Assembly (NCBI RefSeq): GCF_002079305.1 | Contig: NZ_CP015041.1 | Location: forward strand, 3,287-67,286 | Reading direction: 5' to 3' | Source: Rhodovulum sp. P5 | GTDB lineage: Bacteria; Pseudomonadota; Alphaproteobacteria; Rhodobacterales; Rhodobacteraceae | DNA length: 64,000 nucleotides | In this document: one piece after another, positions 50,114 through 59,972 of the stretch | Layout of the letters: each line of letters starts with the position of its first letter | Position numbering within the stretch: position 1 is the stretch's first letter | Notes under the pieces: model-generated | The model's input: the letters and a program-made list of their open reading frames with translations, nothing else | The model's database searches: none | Told to the model about the DNA's origin: nothing | Position numbers and translations under genes: made by a program

Positions 50114-50983
50114 TCACTTGTCCAGGTTCTTGCCGACGATGCGCATCAGGAAGATGGCGACGATATTGGCGAGGATGATGGCGTAGACGCCCCCCGCGCT
50201 GCCCAGACCCACATTCTGGCTTTCCAGAACGCGCTGGAAGATCAGGTAGGTCAGCGTGCGGGTGCCGAATGCGCCGCCCGTGGTCACGAATATTTCCGCG
50301 AAGATCGACAGCAGAAAGATCGTCTGGATCAGGATCACGATGGTGATCGCCCGGCTCAGATGCGGCAGGATGATGTAGAAGAAGCGCGCCAGCGGACTGG
50401 CCCCGTCCATTTCAGAGGCTTCCAGCTGTTCGCGGTCCAGCGACTGCACCGCCGTCAGCAGGATCAGCGTGGCGAAGGGTAGCCATTGCCAGGACACGAT
50501 CATCACGATCGAGGCGGTCGGAAGCTCGGACAGCCACGCCACGGGGTCTGCCCCGAAGAACCGCCAAAGATGCGCCAGAAGGCCGTTCGTTGGGTCCATG
50601 AACATGTTCTTCCACACCAGCGCTGACACGGTTGGCATGACGAAAAACGGCGCAATGACCAGGATGCGCACTGCGCCCTGTCCCCACATCGGCTGGTCCA
50701 GCAACAGGGCCAGCAGCACGCCCAGAACGACGGTGATGAAAAGCACGCCGCCGACGATCACCAGCGTCGTCTGTACGCTGGGCCAGAAGGCACTGGAGGT
50801 CAGGAAGCGTTCGAAATTCGAGAAGCCGGCCCAGCCAGGTTCGCGGTCGGGGCGTAGTGGGAAATAGTTGCGGAACGAGAACCACAGCGTCATCGTTAGC
50901 GGAACCAGCATCCAGCCCAGAAGCAGGATCACGGCTGGTGCCATCATCAGGCGTGCGGCGGAGCGGGAATGCTGGGTAGCCAT
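50114..50983 (-). CDS. smoF: Polyol ABC transporter permease
   Basis: 289 residues with six spans. PAVILLLGWMLVPLTMTLWF is the first span. The EAA loop is SLDREQLEASEMDGASPLAR, then FFYIILPHLSRAITIVILIQ. The family partner of SmoG for sorbitol and mannitol. It follows smoE by about 100 nt. Confidence 0.92.
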   Translation of the reverse strand: MATQHSRSAARLMMAPAVILLLGWMLVPLTMTLWFSFRNYFPLRPDREPGWAGFSNFERFLTSSAFWPSVQTTLVIVGGVLFITVVLGVLLALLLDQPMWGQGAVRILVIAPFFVMPTVSALVWKNMFMDPTNGLLAHLWRFFGADPVAWLSELPTASIVMIVSWQWLPFATLILLTAVQSLDREQLEASEMDGASPLARFFYIILPHLSRAITIVILIQTIFLLSIFAEIFVTTGGAFGTRTLTYLIFQRVLESQNVGLGSAGGVYAIILANIVAIFLMRIVGKNLDK

Positions 50984-51085
50984 TGGGCAAAACCTTTCTG
51001 GTCAAGCCTGCGACCTGCGCAAATAGGATCGTGATATCACCGAGGTCAGCGGGCAGCATATTTGCCGCCCGCAGGAAGGCCGGGG

Positions 51086-52393
51086 TTAGTAGCCGGCGGC
51101 TTCCATTTCCTCGGTGGCGATGGCCTGCGCCTTTTTCAGGGCGTCCTGTACCGATTGCTGGCCAGCGTAGACGGCAGAGAACTCCTGGCTGACCTGCGAG
51201 GCGATTCCGGCGAATTCCGGGATCGCGACGAACTGAATACCGACATAAGGCACGGGGTCGACCGTCGGGTTGGTCGGATCGGCTGCTTTGATCGATTCCA
51301 GCGTCATCTTGGCGAACGGGACCTTTTGATACTCTGGCGTCTCATAGAGTGACGTGCGTGCGCCCGGCGGCACGTTCGCCCAGCCCTCGTTCGCAGCTAC
51401 AAGCTCGATATAGTCCTTTGACGTCGCCCATTCGATGAACTGCTTTGCGGCGTCTGCTTTCTGCGTGCCCGCCGGGATCGCCAGCGCCCATGCCCACAGC
51501 CAGTTGGAGCGCTTCTCAACGCCTTCCTTGTTCGGCGCCAGGGCGAACCCCACATGATCGGCGACGGTCGACTCCTCGGGGTTCGTCACGAAGGAGGCCG
51601 CCACGGTGGCGTCGATCCACATGCCGCACTTGCCCTGCTGGAACAGCGACAGGTTTTCATTGAAGCCGTTGGTGGCGTAGCCTGCCGGGCCGTAGTCGTT
51701 CATCAGGTTGGTGAAGAAGGTCAGTGCCTCTTCCCACTCGGGCTGGTCGAACTGGGGCCGCCAGTTTTCGTCGAACCAGCGCGCGCCGAAGGAGTTGCCC
51801 GTCACCGTGATGAAGGCGCCGCCTTCGCCCCACCCGGCCTTGCCGCGCAGGCAGATTCCGTTGATGTCGTTGGCATCGTCGTCCATCGCGGCGGCCGCTT
51901 CGCGGATGAATTCCCAAGTCGGGGCCTGGGGCATTTCCAGGCCAGCTTTCTCCATCAAGTCGGTGCGGTACATGACCATGGAGCTTTCGCCGTAGAATGG
52001 TGCAGCATACAGCGTTCCGTCATGGCTCAGTCCATTACGCATCGCGGGCAGGATGTCGTCGACGTCGTATTCGGCGGACAGGTCATCCAGTGGCACCAGC
52101 CAGCCGTTCGCACCCCAGATCGGTGTCTCGTACATGCCGATGGTCATGATGTCGAACTGGCCGCCCTTGGTGGTGATGTCGGTGGTGACACGGCTGCGCA
52201 GCACGTTCTCTTCCAGTGTGACCCACTCGACGCCGATGCCGGTCGCCTCGGTGAACTGGTCGGTGTAGCCCTGCATCCGGATCATGTCGCCGTTGTTCAC
52301 GGTGGCGATGGTGATCGTGGTGTCTTGTGCAAGGGCCGCGCCGGTGAGCAGCGAAAGCGCCGTCGTGGCACCGAGAACGCGCTTGAGTGACAT
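51086..52393 (-). CDS. smoE: Periplasmic polyol-binding protein
   Basis: 435 residues from the ATG at 52393 (CAGGGAGGAATTCGG upstream). A signal peptide (RVLGATTALSLLTGAALAQ) precedes a family 1 extracellular binding fold: DTTITIATVNNGDMIRMQGY, TGIGVEWVTLEENVLRSRVT, GTQKADAAKQFIEWATSKDY. It delivers sorbitol and mannitol to SmoFGK. It is the first structural gene after the regulator, with its own promoter. Confidence 0.93.
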   Translation of the reverse strand: MSLKRVLGATTALSLLTGAALAQDTTITIATVNNGDMIRMQGYTDQFTEATGIGVEWVTLEENVLRSRVTTDITTKGGQFDIMTIGMYETPIWGANGWLVPLDDLSAEYDVDDILPAMRNGLSHDGTLYAAPFYGESSMVMYRTDLMEKAGLEMPQAPTWEFIREAAAAMDDDANDINGICLRGKAGWGEGGAFITVTGNSFGARWFDENWRPQFDQPEWEEALTFFTNLMNDYGPAGYATNGFNENLSLFQQGKCGMWIDATVAASFVTNPEESTVADHVGFALAPNKEGVEKRSNWLWAWALAIPAGTQKADAAKQFIEWATSKDYIELVAANEGWANVPPGARTSLYETPEYQKVPFAKMTLESIKAADPTNPTVDPVPYVGIQFVAIPEFAGIASQVSQEFSAVYAGQQSVQDALKKAQAIATEEMEAAGY

Positions 52394-52429
52394 CCGAATT
52401 CCTCCCTGAGCTTGGATGTTGTGCACGAT

Positions 52430-52481
52430 TCGATACGCTATTGCACAGATTCGCGTCAATAATAAATTTTACGCGCGAAAA
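52430..52481 (-). promoter_or_regulatory. Promoter and operator of smoE operon
   Basis: On the minus strand a -35 (TTGACG, 52459-52454) and a -10 (TATCGA, 52435-52430) are 18 bp apart. Immediately upstream is the box TTTTCGCGCGTAAAA (52481-52467), nearly palindromic. The same box precedes the LacI-type regulator gene, so it is probably its operator. Confidence 0.7.
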
Positions 52482-52482
52482 G

Positions 52483-53514
52483 TTATGCTGACTTCCGCAT
52501 GACCACAGAGGCATCGAAAAGCGTGGATCTTTTTGTCTGCGGGCGCTCTCCCGAGGCGATTATCGACAGCAACTGTTCGAGGCTGCGTCCGGAAATCTGG
52601 TCGTAATTCTGCGAGACCGTCGTCAACGAGGGACACGTGAACCGCGAGAAGGGGTGGTCGTCATGACCCGCGACGCGAAGCGCGTGTCCTTCGCCGATCC
52701 CCACGCGTAGCCCCTTCTCGTATGCGGCGGCAAGAAACCCGATGGCCAGGCGGTCGTTGCTGCACAGGATCGTGTCCGTCGGGAGGCGACGTTGCGCGAT
52801 CATCCGGCCAGCCTCGCGATGCGCGATCTCTTCGAAGGACCAGCCAGCGCCGTCGGCCGCCAGCAGCATCGGCTCATGGCCAAGCCTGCGCATTGTGGCT
52901 TCGTAGGCCGCGCGCCGTTTGTTTGCGTTTGGATTGGGCGCGTTGGCCATCTCGAACAGCGCCGGCGGATCGCCTGTACGGGCGAGATATTCCACAATAA
53001 TGCCAGTACTTTGAAGGTGATCCGTGCCGAACATGGCATCGCCCACGTCATCCACGTCGCAATCGAACAGCACCGTGGGAACGTTCTGGCAGAACGCGTT
53101 CAGTGCTTGGTGATGCGACCGCCGCCCGATCGGTGCAAGCAGGACACCGGCTGGGCGAATGCCCCGAAGACTTTCGAGATTTTCGATTTCGCGGTCTGGA
53201 TCGCCGTGAGAACTCAACAGGATGGGGTTGAAGCCGGCCCCGCTGCACCGAAGCTCGAGATTGCGGGCAACCTCTGCAAAGAACGGGTCGGCAAGGAATG
53301 GCACGACGATCCCGATATTGCGCGTCAGGTGCCTGTTCTGATTGATCGCATAGACGTTCGGCGTGTAATCGTATCGTTCGAGTGCAGCTTCGATCCGTGC
53401 GCGCGTGGTGGCCCGGACCGATGTCGGATCGTTGAAGTATTTCGACAGGGTCGGACGAGAAACGCCACTCACCGAGGCAAGTTCCTCCATCGTTCGAACT
53501 CGTTCCTGACCCAT
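52483..53514 (-). CDS. LacI-family regulator of polyol operon
   Basis: 343 residues. The N-terminal helix-turn-helix (TMEELASVSGVSRPTLSKYF) and the hinge (RIEAALERYDYTPNVYAINQ) are those of LacI/GalR proteins. The sugar-binding core follows: NIGIVVPFLADPFFAEVARN, DTILCSNDRLAIGFLAAAYE. It lies directly upstream of and in line with smoE, and the shared box upstream of both genes suggests it controls the operon and itself. Whether it represses or activates cannot be told from sequence. Confidence 0.88.
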   Translation of the reverse strand: MGQERVRTMEELASVSGVSRPTLSKYFNDPTSVRATTRARIEAALERYDYTPNVYAINQNRHLTRNIGIVVPFLADPFFAEVARNLELRCSGAGFNPILLSSHGDPDREIENLESLRGIRPAGVLLAPIGRRSHHQALNAFCQNVPTVLFDCDVDDVGDAMFGTDHLQSTGIIVEYLARTGDPPALFEMANAPNPNANKRRAAYEATMRRLGHEPMLLAADGAGWSFEEIAHREAGRMIAQRRLPTDTILCSNDRLAIGFLAAAYEKGLRVGIGEGHALRVAGHDDHPFSRFTCPSLTTVSQNYDQISGRSLEQLLSIIASGERPQTKRSTLFDASVVMRKSA

Positions 53515-53545
53515 CGAGTTCCCCTTGCGGCATGTCGCTCAAAAA

Positions 53546-53560
53546 TTTACGCGCGAAAAA
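53546..53560 (-). promoter_or_regulatory. Operator box upstream of the LacI-type regulator
   Basis: TTTTTCGCGCGTAAA on the minus strand, 32 nt before the regulator ATG. It repeats the core TTTTCGCGCGTAAA found upstream of smoE, which fits autoregulation. Confidence 0.7.
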
Positions 53561-53655
53561 AACATGTGGTCCTGCCTGTTGTCAACCTTCGCGACAGGAA
53601 GCCCAATCGCAAGCGACCAGCTTCCTGCGCCCATCGGGGATCGCCGGGCTTTGGT

Positions 53656-54033
53656 TTACCCGGCCTGGGCCTGTCTGCCCGGCGGCGTTTCGAACCGCCG
53701 CTCGAACGGTGTGTGCCGGGGCGGACGGATCGTGCGCAAGAACGGCTTCACCGTCGAATAGCTGCCCTCGTAGCCCATCTCGCGAATTTCCCGGAACAGC
53801 CGCCGTCCCGACAGGTCCGGAAACTCCGCAACCCGCCCGCGAAGACACGCCTCGAACGGTTCAAGAAGGTTCGGCCTCGGCTCCTGCGCCTTGTAGGAAG
53901 GCGCTTCCAGCCCAGTTCTCAGATGTTTCCGAACGGTCTTGCGGTCACAGCCCAACTTCCGTGCGATGGCCGTGATGCTCAAACCCTGACGTCGCAAATC
54001 GTGGATCACGACAATCTCCCTCAATGTCTTCAC
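53656..54033 (-). pseudogene. istA: IS21-family transposase IstA, 3'-truncated
   Basis: From a GTG at 54033: VKTLREIVVIHDLRRQGLSI, then TAIARKLGCDRKTVRKHL, the conserved N-terminal helix-turn-helix of IstA. Next come LSGRRLFREIREMGYEGSYS and RRFETPPGRQAQ, where the catalytic domain should begin (usually PPGRQAQVDF). The frame ends there at a TAA, so the DDE catalytic core is missing and it cannot transpose. Confidence 0.8.
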
Positions 54034-54125
54034 CTGACTGCCCCCGCCTTCTTCTGGGAGGCAGCAGGCCAGTGATCCGCGGTGACGCCAATTTCCGGAT
54101 CCATGACGTCCGGAAATCGACGACA
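53656..54125 (-). mobile_element. IS21-family remnant (end repeats plus truncated istA)
   Basis: Near 54091-54117 the palindromic ends ATTTCCGGA...TCCGGAAAT resemble IS21-type multiple end repeats. The istA frame beside them is cut after about 126 codons and no istB is found. The remnant lies upstream of the polyol regulator. Confidence 0.65.
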
Positions 54126-54209
54126 CCGCCCACGTTCGGGGAAATTACGGTTGCCAGTTACAAGGGGCCGGCCGCGCACAGGTCTGGTCTCCGATCCTGA
54201 TGATAAGTG

Positions 54210-55439
54210 TCACGATCCAGAGGGATCATCCTCGTCCGGATCACGGCCGCGCGGTTTGCCTGCTTTGGGCAGGACGTTCGGGATCTCGTTATAGCTTTGA
54301 CCCGAGAGCAACCGCCGGACCTGCCCCGTATTGGCGCGACGGTGATCGATGCCATTTAGCTTTCCGGCGATCTTGTCCTCATCCCATCCGCATGCGGACC
54401 AGATGCGGGCGAAGGTGATCTGCAACTGCGACAGCCGGTCAGCCCGACCGCAGGTCGCCCCGATGCGAAAGTCGAGATCCTCGGCCCAGAGGCGGGCGAT
54501 GGCGGAGGCGTCGGGGGCGCAGCCGGTGCGGCGCGCGCCCAGCATTTCGTTCAGCCCGTCGATATAGGCCTCGTCGCCCGCCTCTGGGTCGGGGCGACGG
54601 GTCCCACTACGACCGAGACGGGCGAGAAATCGCAGGCCGGCATCTCCCCCCGGGATCATGTTGAGCCCGCGCTGGTGGACCGGATAGAGGCTGCGTTCCT
54701 CGATGACCACCTCCTCGACATGCACCGCCGTATCGCGGTCGAGCCCGGCGCGGAGGATCTCGTGTTCCGTTTTCACGACGTGGAAGAACTCGCCGCGAAG
54801 CGCGATATGAAATAGCGTCTGGCTGCCCCTGCCCGCGGCGTATTTGTGTTCCTGATAGCGGCGGGCCCAGCTGCGCCCGGTCAGGCCGGTATATAGGAGG
54901 CCTGAACTGGCAAGCGTCTTGTAGGGCAGCTCCGTCTTCTGGCCGTCGATCTGCGGCGCGAAGAGCAAGGGATCGGTGCTGGGGTAGAGGTGGTGCTGGT
55001 AGACCTGAAATCCGCCGGGCCGCAACGTCACATCCTCGAGCGCGCGCAGGGCGAACCCCAATGGCATGATGAATGCATGTTGATGGGTGTGGGTTGCAAC
55101 CACGACCACGAGATGGGCGCCGGGATAGCCGAGGCTGGGGCGTTGACTGTGTGGGGTGAACTCGGCCTTGTGACGTGTTTCCTTGCGCAGCTTGCCATCG
55201 CCCGCGACCACGAGGCGGATGTCGAAATCGGGCAACCGAATGTCTTCGAGCAAATCCTTGGGGACCGGTTCCAGCGTGCCGAGCCCGTTGGTGCGCCGCG
55301 CGAAGGCGGCCGCGCCCGCAAGGCTGCCAGGTCGGGAGGCCTCCGCGTAGCACAGTTTGCGCTCGATGGAGGTGTAGACCGACCTGTGCAGCGGGAAGAG
55401 GAGATGCTCGAAGGCGGCGGGTGAGAAGTTGGTGGGCAT
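54210..55439 (-). CDS. GIY-YIG-like protein divergent from an Xre regulator
   Basis: About 409 residues from the ATG at 55439 (GGGAGCGGTC upstream). The N-terminal part is unrecognised (FEHLLFPLHRSVYTSIERKL). Near residues 185-225, SSGLLYTGLTGRSWARRYQE with the following HKYAAGRGSQTLFHIALRGE resembles the GIY-YIG nuclease strand-helix pattern (YTGLTG for YIGITS, then a conserved Arg). The C-terminus has helical, possibly DNA-binding segments and a charged tail (GKPRGRDPDEDDPSGS). I infer an endonuclease-like enzyme, regulated by the adjacent Xre protein through the operator between them. Catalytic activity is not certain, because the usual Glu and Asn positions cannot be fixed by eye. Confidence 0.6.
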   Translation of the reverse strand: MPTNFSPAAFEHLLFPLHRSVYTSIERKLCYAEASRPGSLAGAAAFARRTNGLGTLEPVPKDLLEDIRLPDFDIRLVVAGDGKLRKETRHKAEFTPHSQRPSLGYPGAHLVVVVATHTHQHAFIMPLGFALRALEDVTLRPGGFQVYQHHLYPSTDPLLFAPQIDGQKTELPYKTLASSGLLYTGLTGRSWARRYQEHKYAAGRGSQTLFHIALRGEFFHVVKTEHEILRAGLDRDTAVHVEEVVIEERSLYPVHQRGLNMIPGGDAGLRFLARLGRSGTRRPDPEAGDEAYIDGLNEMLGARRTGCAPDASAIARLWAEDLDFRIGATCGRADRLSQLQITFARIWSACGWDEDKIAGKLNGIDHRRANTGQVRRLLSGQSYNEIPNVLPKAGKPRGRDPDEDDPSGS

Positions 55440-55452
55440 GACCGCTCCCTTT

Positions 55453-55479
55453 TTGGGAGTAGTCCCATATTGGGAGTAG
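55453..55479. promoter_or_regulatory. Operator between GIY-YIG-like gene and Xre regulator
   Basis: The direct repeat TTGGGAGTAG occurs at 55453-55462 and 55470-55479. Between and overlapping them is the perfect dyad TCCCATATTGGGA (55463-55475). The cluster sits 14 nt from one start and about 29 nt from the other, so it probably binds the Xre regulator. Confidence 0.7.
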
Positions 55480-55507
55480 CTGGGCAAGTCGAAAACTGAG
55501 GCTGCCC

Positions 55508-55765
55508 ATGGCTGGAACCGCGCATTCCCCCGAATACCGGCGTTTCGTGGACCGGCTTGTCACGGCCCGGAAAGAGGCGGGCCTGTCGCAGGCCCGTCTC
55601 GCCGCACGGCTGGGAAAGCCCCCCTCCTTCGTCGCGAAATATGAGTTGTCCGAGCGCCGGCTCGACGTTCTGGAATTCGTGATCCTGTGTCGTGCCATGG
55701 AGGTCGATCCGCAAAATCTGTTCGACGCGCTGCTTTATGACCTGCCTGACGATGCCAGGATATGA
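55508..55765 (+). CDS. Xre-family regulator
   Basis: 85 residues that are almost entirely an Xre/Cro helix-turn-helix: RRFVDRLVTARKEAGLSQAR, LAARLGKPPSFVAKYELSER, RLDVLEFVILCRAMEVDPQN. It is divergent from the GIY-YIG-like gene across a 68-bp gap holding a dyad operator. It is likely to control that gene, as in restriction or immunity control proteins, though no methyltransferase is nearby. Confidence 0.8.
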   Translation: MAGTAHSPEYRRFVDRLVTARKEAGLSQARLAARLGKPPSFVAKYELSERRLDVLEFVILCRAMEVDPQNLFDALLYDLPDDARI

Positions 55766-56176
55766 CGACCACATTCCGGTCGCTGTATACCGCCAGGTTC
55801 GACATTTGCGTAAACCGCTCTCTCAGTAACAGTTTTGTCTCTGCCGGCGGTTAAGGCTTTGTGGCGTTCCCCTTCGAAGCATCGATGGAATGCCGCAATG
55901 AGAACACCCCCCATTGAGAACGGACGCTCAGGCGCCCCTGACGATCCATTCCGACGGGGACGCCAAGCCACCAACGAACTTGCCATGCTGCGAGTCCGGT
56001 CATCCGCTGCGGCGCGACAATCAGGATGAGAATCCGCTTCGTGGGCTGACGTGCTTGAGGCACTCGACTGCCGCCTGTTTGCATACCCACAGGAATTTGA
56101 ATACCAATGGGTATTTGAAAATGGATTGAGCCCTCTACGTTTTCGATCAGAACTTGCAACGAAAAAGGACCACTTC
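55766..56176. other. Intergenic stretch without a recognised gene
   Basis: 411 bp between the Xre gene and the START-like gene. The frames have no recognisable domain; the AT content is higher near 56080-56160, where the downstream promoter may lie. Confidence 0.45.
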
Positions 56177-56590
56177 ATGGCACATATTCGGAACGCAGTG
56201 AACATCCGCACGAGCACGACAGCCTGTTTCGCAGCTCTGACCCAGGTCGACGGCCTCCGTAAATGGCGTGGCGGGATTGTTGAGGGGGAGGTCGTGCAGG
56301 GCGCGCTCCTCAGCGTCTTTCCATGGCCAGACGTTCGTATGGACTGGAGGACCCAGGCAGTCGAAGGAAACGCGCGTCTTGTGCAGACATCTAAAGCCAA
56401 CAGCGATCGGCGGCTGACCTTTGATCTGACGGATCTGAAAGATGGTCGCGTCCGTTTGGATGTCACCGAAGACGGCTGGACCGAGGATGACGCCGACATG
56501 GCGCTTTGCAGCACCGAGTGGGGGGCTGCACTTGATCGCTTGCGCAAGCACCTTGAACAACCACAGCCGATGCACGAAATGAACCGCTGA
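56177..56590 (+). CDS. START/SRPBCC-fold protein
   Basis: 137 residues from the ATG at 56177. Pattern of AHSA1/polyketide-cyclase-like proteins: HIRNAVNIRTSTTACFAALT, QVDGLRKWRGGIVEGEVVQG, RLTFDLTDLKDGRVRLDVTE, DGWTEDDADMALCSTEWGAA. The fold makes a hydrophobic cavity for a small ligand; no specific role can be given. It is transcribed towards the RND operon and the two share a bidirectional terminator. Confidence 0.75.
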   Translation: MAHIRNAVNIRTSTTACFAALTQVDGLRKWRGGIVEGEVVQGALLSVFPWPDVRMDWRTQAVEGNARLVQTSKANSDRRLTFDLTDLKDGRVRLDVTEDGWTEDDADMALCSTEWGAALDRLRKHLEQPQPMHEMNR

Positions 56591-56766
56591 AAGATTTCCC
56601 GGCAAACTGGCCGCGACGAAGAAATATTTTCAGTTGCCCGATCAGGGCAAGGTTCGCGGGATGGGCTGGAAGATATGTTCTGACGATGGACCGCACTTTG
56701 GCTGGGCGCCGTCAGGTAATTCGCGGGCAATGTCTTTCAAGCTGGCATAAGGCGGACCGTTTGCTT

Positions 56767-56806
56767 GGGCCCCTCACAGCTTTCTTGATGGAAAAGTGAG
56801 GGGCCC
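56767..56806. terminator. Bidirectional terminator hairpin
   Basis: GGGCCCCTCAC and GTGAGGGGCCC are an exact 11-bp stem around an 18-nt loop. It lies between the convergent START-like gene and the RND permease gene and can terminate both. Confidence 0.8.
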
Positions 56807-56843
56807 GGCAAAATAAGATCACTCCCACGCGCGACTAGCGCGT

Positions 56844-59800
56844 TCAGAGAGATGGTGCTTCCGTAGCGCCCTGGATTGCGACTTGGCGAGACGCAATCAG
56901 CCTGTAGAACATCGGGATGAAAAAGGTGGCGAGGAAAGTCGCCGCCAGCATGCCGCCGATGACCCCGGTTCCGATGGAATGCCGTGCGGCCGACCCGGCC
57001 CCGGTCGAGAGTGCGAGTGGCAGCACACCGAGCAGAAAAGCCATTGAAGTCATCACGATGGGCCTGAAGCGCAGGCGCGCAGCCTCGATCGCGGCTTCGG
57101 CGGCACTCAACCCCTGTCCGCGCCGCAGCACCGCAAATTCGACGATCAAGATCGCGTTCTTGGCCGCCAGCCCCACAAGCGTGACCAGCCCGATCTGAAA
57201 GTAGACATCATTGGTCAACCCGCGCAGCCAGACCGCGGCCAACGCGCCGAAAAGCGCAAACGGAACCGCAAGAATGACGGCGAAAGGAAGGCTCCAGCGC
57301 TCGTATTGCGCGGCAAGGATCAGAAACACCATGACGATCCCCAGAATAAACGCCTGTCTGCCGCTGCCCTGTGTCTGCATTTCCTGCAGGGCCGAGCCGG
57401 TCCAGGCGATGGAATATCCCTCGGGCAGGATTTGGGTTGCCAGATCCTGTATAGCTGCAATCGCCTCCCCAGACGTGAAGCCGTCACCAGGATTGCCCAT
57501 GATCTTTGCCCCTGTGAAGGCATTGAAGCGTTCCACCTCGTCGGGACCGGTAATCGGTTCGGCCCGGACCAGGGCGGAGAGCGGGATCATCTTATCGGTG
57601 GTCTCCGAGCGTACGAAGACGAATTTCATGTCTTCGGGACTGCCGCGGAAGGACGCCTCCGATTGCAGCTTGACCTGATAGTTGCGGCCGTAGAGCGTGA
57701 AATCGTTGACGTAGAGACTGCCGAAGGTCGCCTGCATGGCGTCGAACACCGACGAGATCGGGACACCCATCGCCTTGGCGGCATCGCGGTTGAGGTCCAA
57801 CCGCATCTGCGGCACGTTCACATCAAGTGTGGTGCGCACGCGGGACAGTTCCGGCCGCTCTGCCGCTCCGGCCACCAGCTGTTGCGTGACCGCCGCCAGA
57901 TCGGAAATGCCGTGACCGGCACGGTCCTGCACGTATAGTTCGAAGCCACCAGAATTGGACAGACCCCTGATCGGCGGCGGGTTGAAGGCAAGATAGAGAG
58001 CATCGCGCAGCTTCGCGTTCATCCCGATAAATGTCCCGGTCAGGTTTCGGGCATCCGTTTCGGGTGTCGTTCGCTCCTCCCAATCGGTGAGCCCCACGAA
58101 GGTTGTGCCGGCGCTGCTTTTCATCGAGCCGGAAAAGAGGTCGAAACCGGCCACGGCCATGACATGTTCAACCGCGGGATGGCGACGCAGGGTCTCGGAT
58201 ACCTGCGTCATCGCATCGACCGTCCGGTCGAGCGAGGCGGCAGGTGGCAGCATGGCCACACCGATGATCGTCCCTTGATCCTCGTCGGGGACGAGCGACC
58301 CTGGCACGGTCAGGAACAGCCACCCTGCCGTGCCGCAAACCACGCCAAAGATGCCGAGCCCCGTAACCCACCGCCGCACGAAGAAGCGGACACCGGCGCT
58401 GTATCCGTCCGTTGCACGCGCGAAAGCGCGGTTGAAGAGACGGAACGGCAGGGCGGGTTCGCGTTGGTCGGTTTTCAGGATCAGCGCGCACAGCGCAGGG
58501 GTCAGGGTCAGCGCGACAAGGCCGGAGATCGTGACGGACACGGCAATGGTTGCGGCAAACTGTCTGTACATCTCACCCGCAAGCCCGCCCATGAAAGACA
58601 CTGGAATGAACACGGCGCAGAGCACCAGTACAATGGCGATGACTGGCCCTGTGACTTCGCTCATCGCCTTGATGGCCGCGGCCTTGGGTGACAGGCCCTC
58701 GGTTCTCATGATGCGCTCGACGTTTTCGAGCACGACAATGGCATCGTCGACCACGATACCGATGGCCAGCACGAGGCCGAACAGGGTCAGCAGATTGATC
58801 GAAAAACCCAGCACATACATGCCGGCGAAACTGCCGATGATGGAAATCGGCACGGCAATCACAGGGATGAGCGTGGCGCGCACATTCTGCAGGAACAGGA
58901 ACACGACTGCGACCACCAGCACGATGGCTTCGGCGAAGGTTTTCACAACCTCGTGGATCGAAACCTGGATGAATTTTGTCGAATCCATCGGTATGGCGGT
59001 CGTGATGCCCGCCGGGAAAGCCAGAGCGAGGTCGTCCAACCTCTCCTTTACGGCGGTCATCGTCTGAAGCGCATTGGCGCCGGGTTGCAGATAGACGGCC
59101 ATCGGAACAGCGGGTGTACCGTCGAGCTTCGCATCGACCGAATAGCTTTCGGCGCCGAGTTCGATCCGGGCGACGTCGCCAAGCCGGAGCGTTGCGGCCT
59201 CCGCATCCGATTTCAAGATGATGCGCTCGAAAGAGGCGACATCCGGCAGACGGCCCTGTGTGATCGCGGTGACCGTGAACGGGAAGGTGCCGTCATTTGG
59301 TTCATCACCGAACCTGCCCGCTGCGAACTGGGCATTCTGTTCGCGGATCGCAGCCGCCACATCCGAAGGCGTCAGGCCGAACTGGGCCAGTTTGTCCGGC
59401 CGCAGCCAGATGCGCATCGAATATTCGACCTGTCCCAGAACCGATACATCGCCGACACCGGGCACGCGCTTCAATTCGTCCACGACATTCAGCAGTGCAT
59501 AATTCCCGACATAATTCGCGTCGTAACGCCCGTCGCTCGACGTCATGGCAATGATCGCAAGGATCGAGGTCGATTTTGCCTGCACTGTCACGCCGAGTTG
59601 CGTCACCGTATCAGGAAGCGACGGCAATGCGCGCTGGACCCTGTTGTTGACGTCGATTGTCGCCTGTTCGGAATCGGTGCCTTGAGCAAAGGTGACAGTG
59701 ATCTGCATTTGCCCCGACGCAGCTGCAGAGGACTGCATGTACAGCATCCCCTCGACACCGTTGATTTCCTGCTCCAGCGGTGCGGCAACGGTGTTCGAGA

Positions 59801-59972
59801 TCGTCTCGGCGCTGGCGCCTGGATAGTTCGCGCTCACTACCACTTGGGGCGGGGTCAGTGCGGGATATTGCGCAACGGGAAGGAGTTGCAGGCACACAAA
59901 GCCGGCAATAACGATGATGATCGAGATCACGCCCGCCAGAACCGGGCGTTCGATGAAAAAGCGCGGGTTCAT
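56844..59972 (-). CDS. RND multidrug efflux permease (AcrB/MexB type)
   Basis: 1042 residues. First span and pore start: [40 protein letters not shown]. The span-4 proton-relay pair is in [20 protein letters not shown], and [20 protein letters not shown] is the HAE-1 signature region. These are drug-type RND features, distinct from the metal-type CusA in the same window. It works with the adaptor whose stop overlaps this start (ATGA). No TolC-type gene is adjacent, so an outer-membrane channel encoded elsewhere is needed. Confidence 0.92.
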   Translation of the reverse strand: MNPRFFIERPVLAGVISIIIVIAGFVCLQLLPVAQYPALTPPQVVVSANYPGASAETISNTVAAPLEQEINGVEGMLYMQSSAAASGQMQITVTFAQGTDSEQATIDVNNRVQRALPSLPDTVTQLGVTVQAKSTSILAIIAMTSSDGRYDANYVGNYALLNVVDELKRVPGVGDVSVLGQVEYSMRIWLRPDKLAQFGLTPSDVAAAIREQNAQFAAGRFGDEPNDGTFPFTVTAITQGRLPDVASFERIILKSDAEAATLRLGDVARIELGAESYSVDAKLDGTPAVPMAVYLQPGANALQTMTAVKERLDDLALAFPAGITTAIPMDSTKFIQVSIHEVVKTFAEAIVLVVAVVFLFLQNVRATLIPVIAVPISIIGSFAGMYVLGFSINLLTLFGLVLAIGIVVDDAIVVLENVERIMRTEGLSPKAAAIKAMSEVTGPVIAIVLVLCAVFIPVSFMGGLAGEMYRQFAATIAVSVTISGLVALTLTPALCALILKTDQREPALPFRLFNRAFARATDGYSAGVRFFVRRWVTGLGIFGVVCGTAGWLFLTVPGSLVPDEDQGTIIGVAMLPPAASLDRTVDAMTQVSETLRRHPAVEHVMAVAGFDLFSGSMKSSAGTTFVGLTDWEERTTPETDARNLTGTFIGMNAKLRDALYLAFNPPPIRGLSNSGGFELYVQDRAGHGISDLAAVTQQLVAGAAERPELSRVRTTLDVNVPQMRLDLNRDAAKAMGVPISSVFDAMQATFGSLYVNDFTLYGRNYQVKLQSEASFRGSPEDMKFVFVRSETTDKMIPLSALVRAEPITGPDEVERFNAFTGAKIMGNPGDGFTSGEAIAAIQDLATQILPEGYSIAWTGSALQEMQTQGSGRQAFILGIVMVFLILAAQYERWSLPFAVILAVPFALFGALAAVWLRGLTNDVYFQIGLVTLVGLAAKNAILIVEFAVLRRGQGLSAAEAAIEAARLRFRPIVMTSMAFLLGVLPLALSTGAGSAARHSIGTGVIGGMLAATFLATFFIPMFYRLIASRQVAIQGATEAPSL

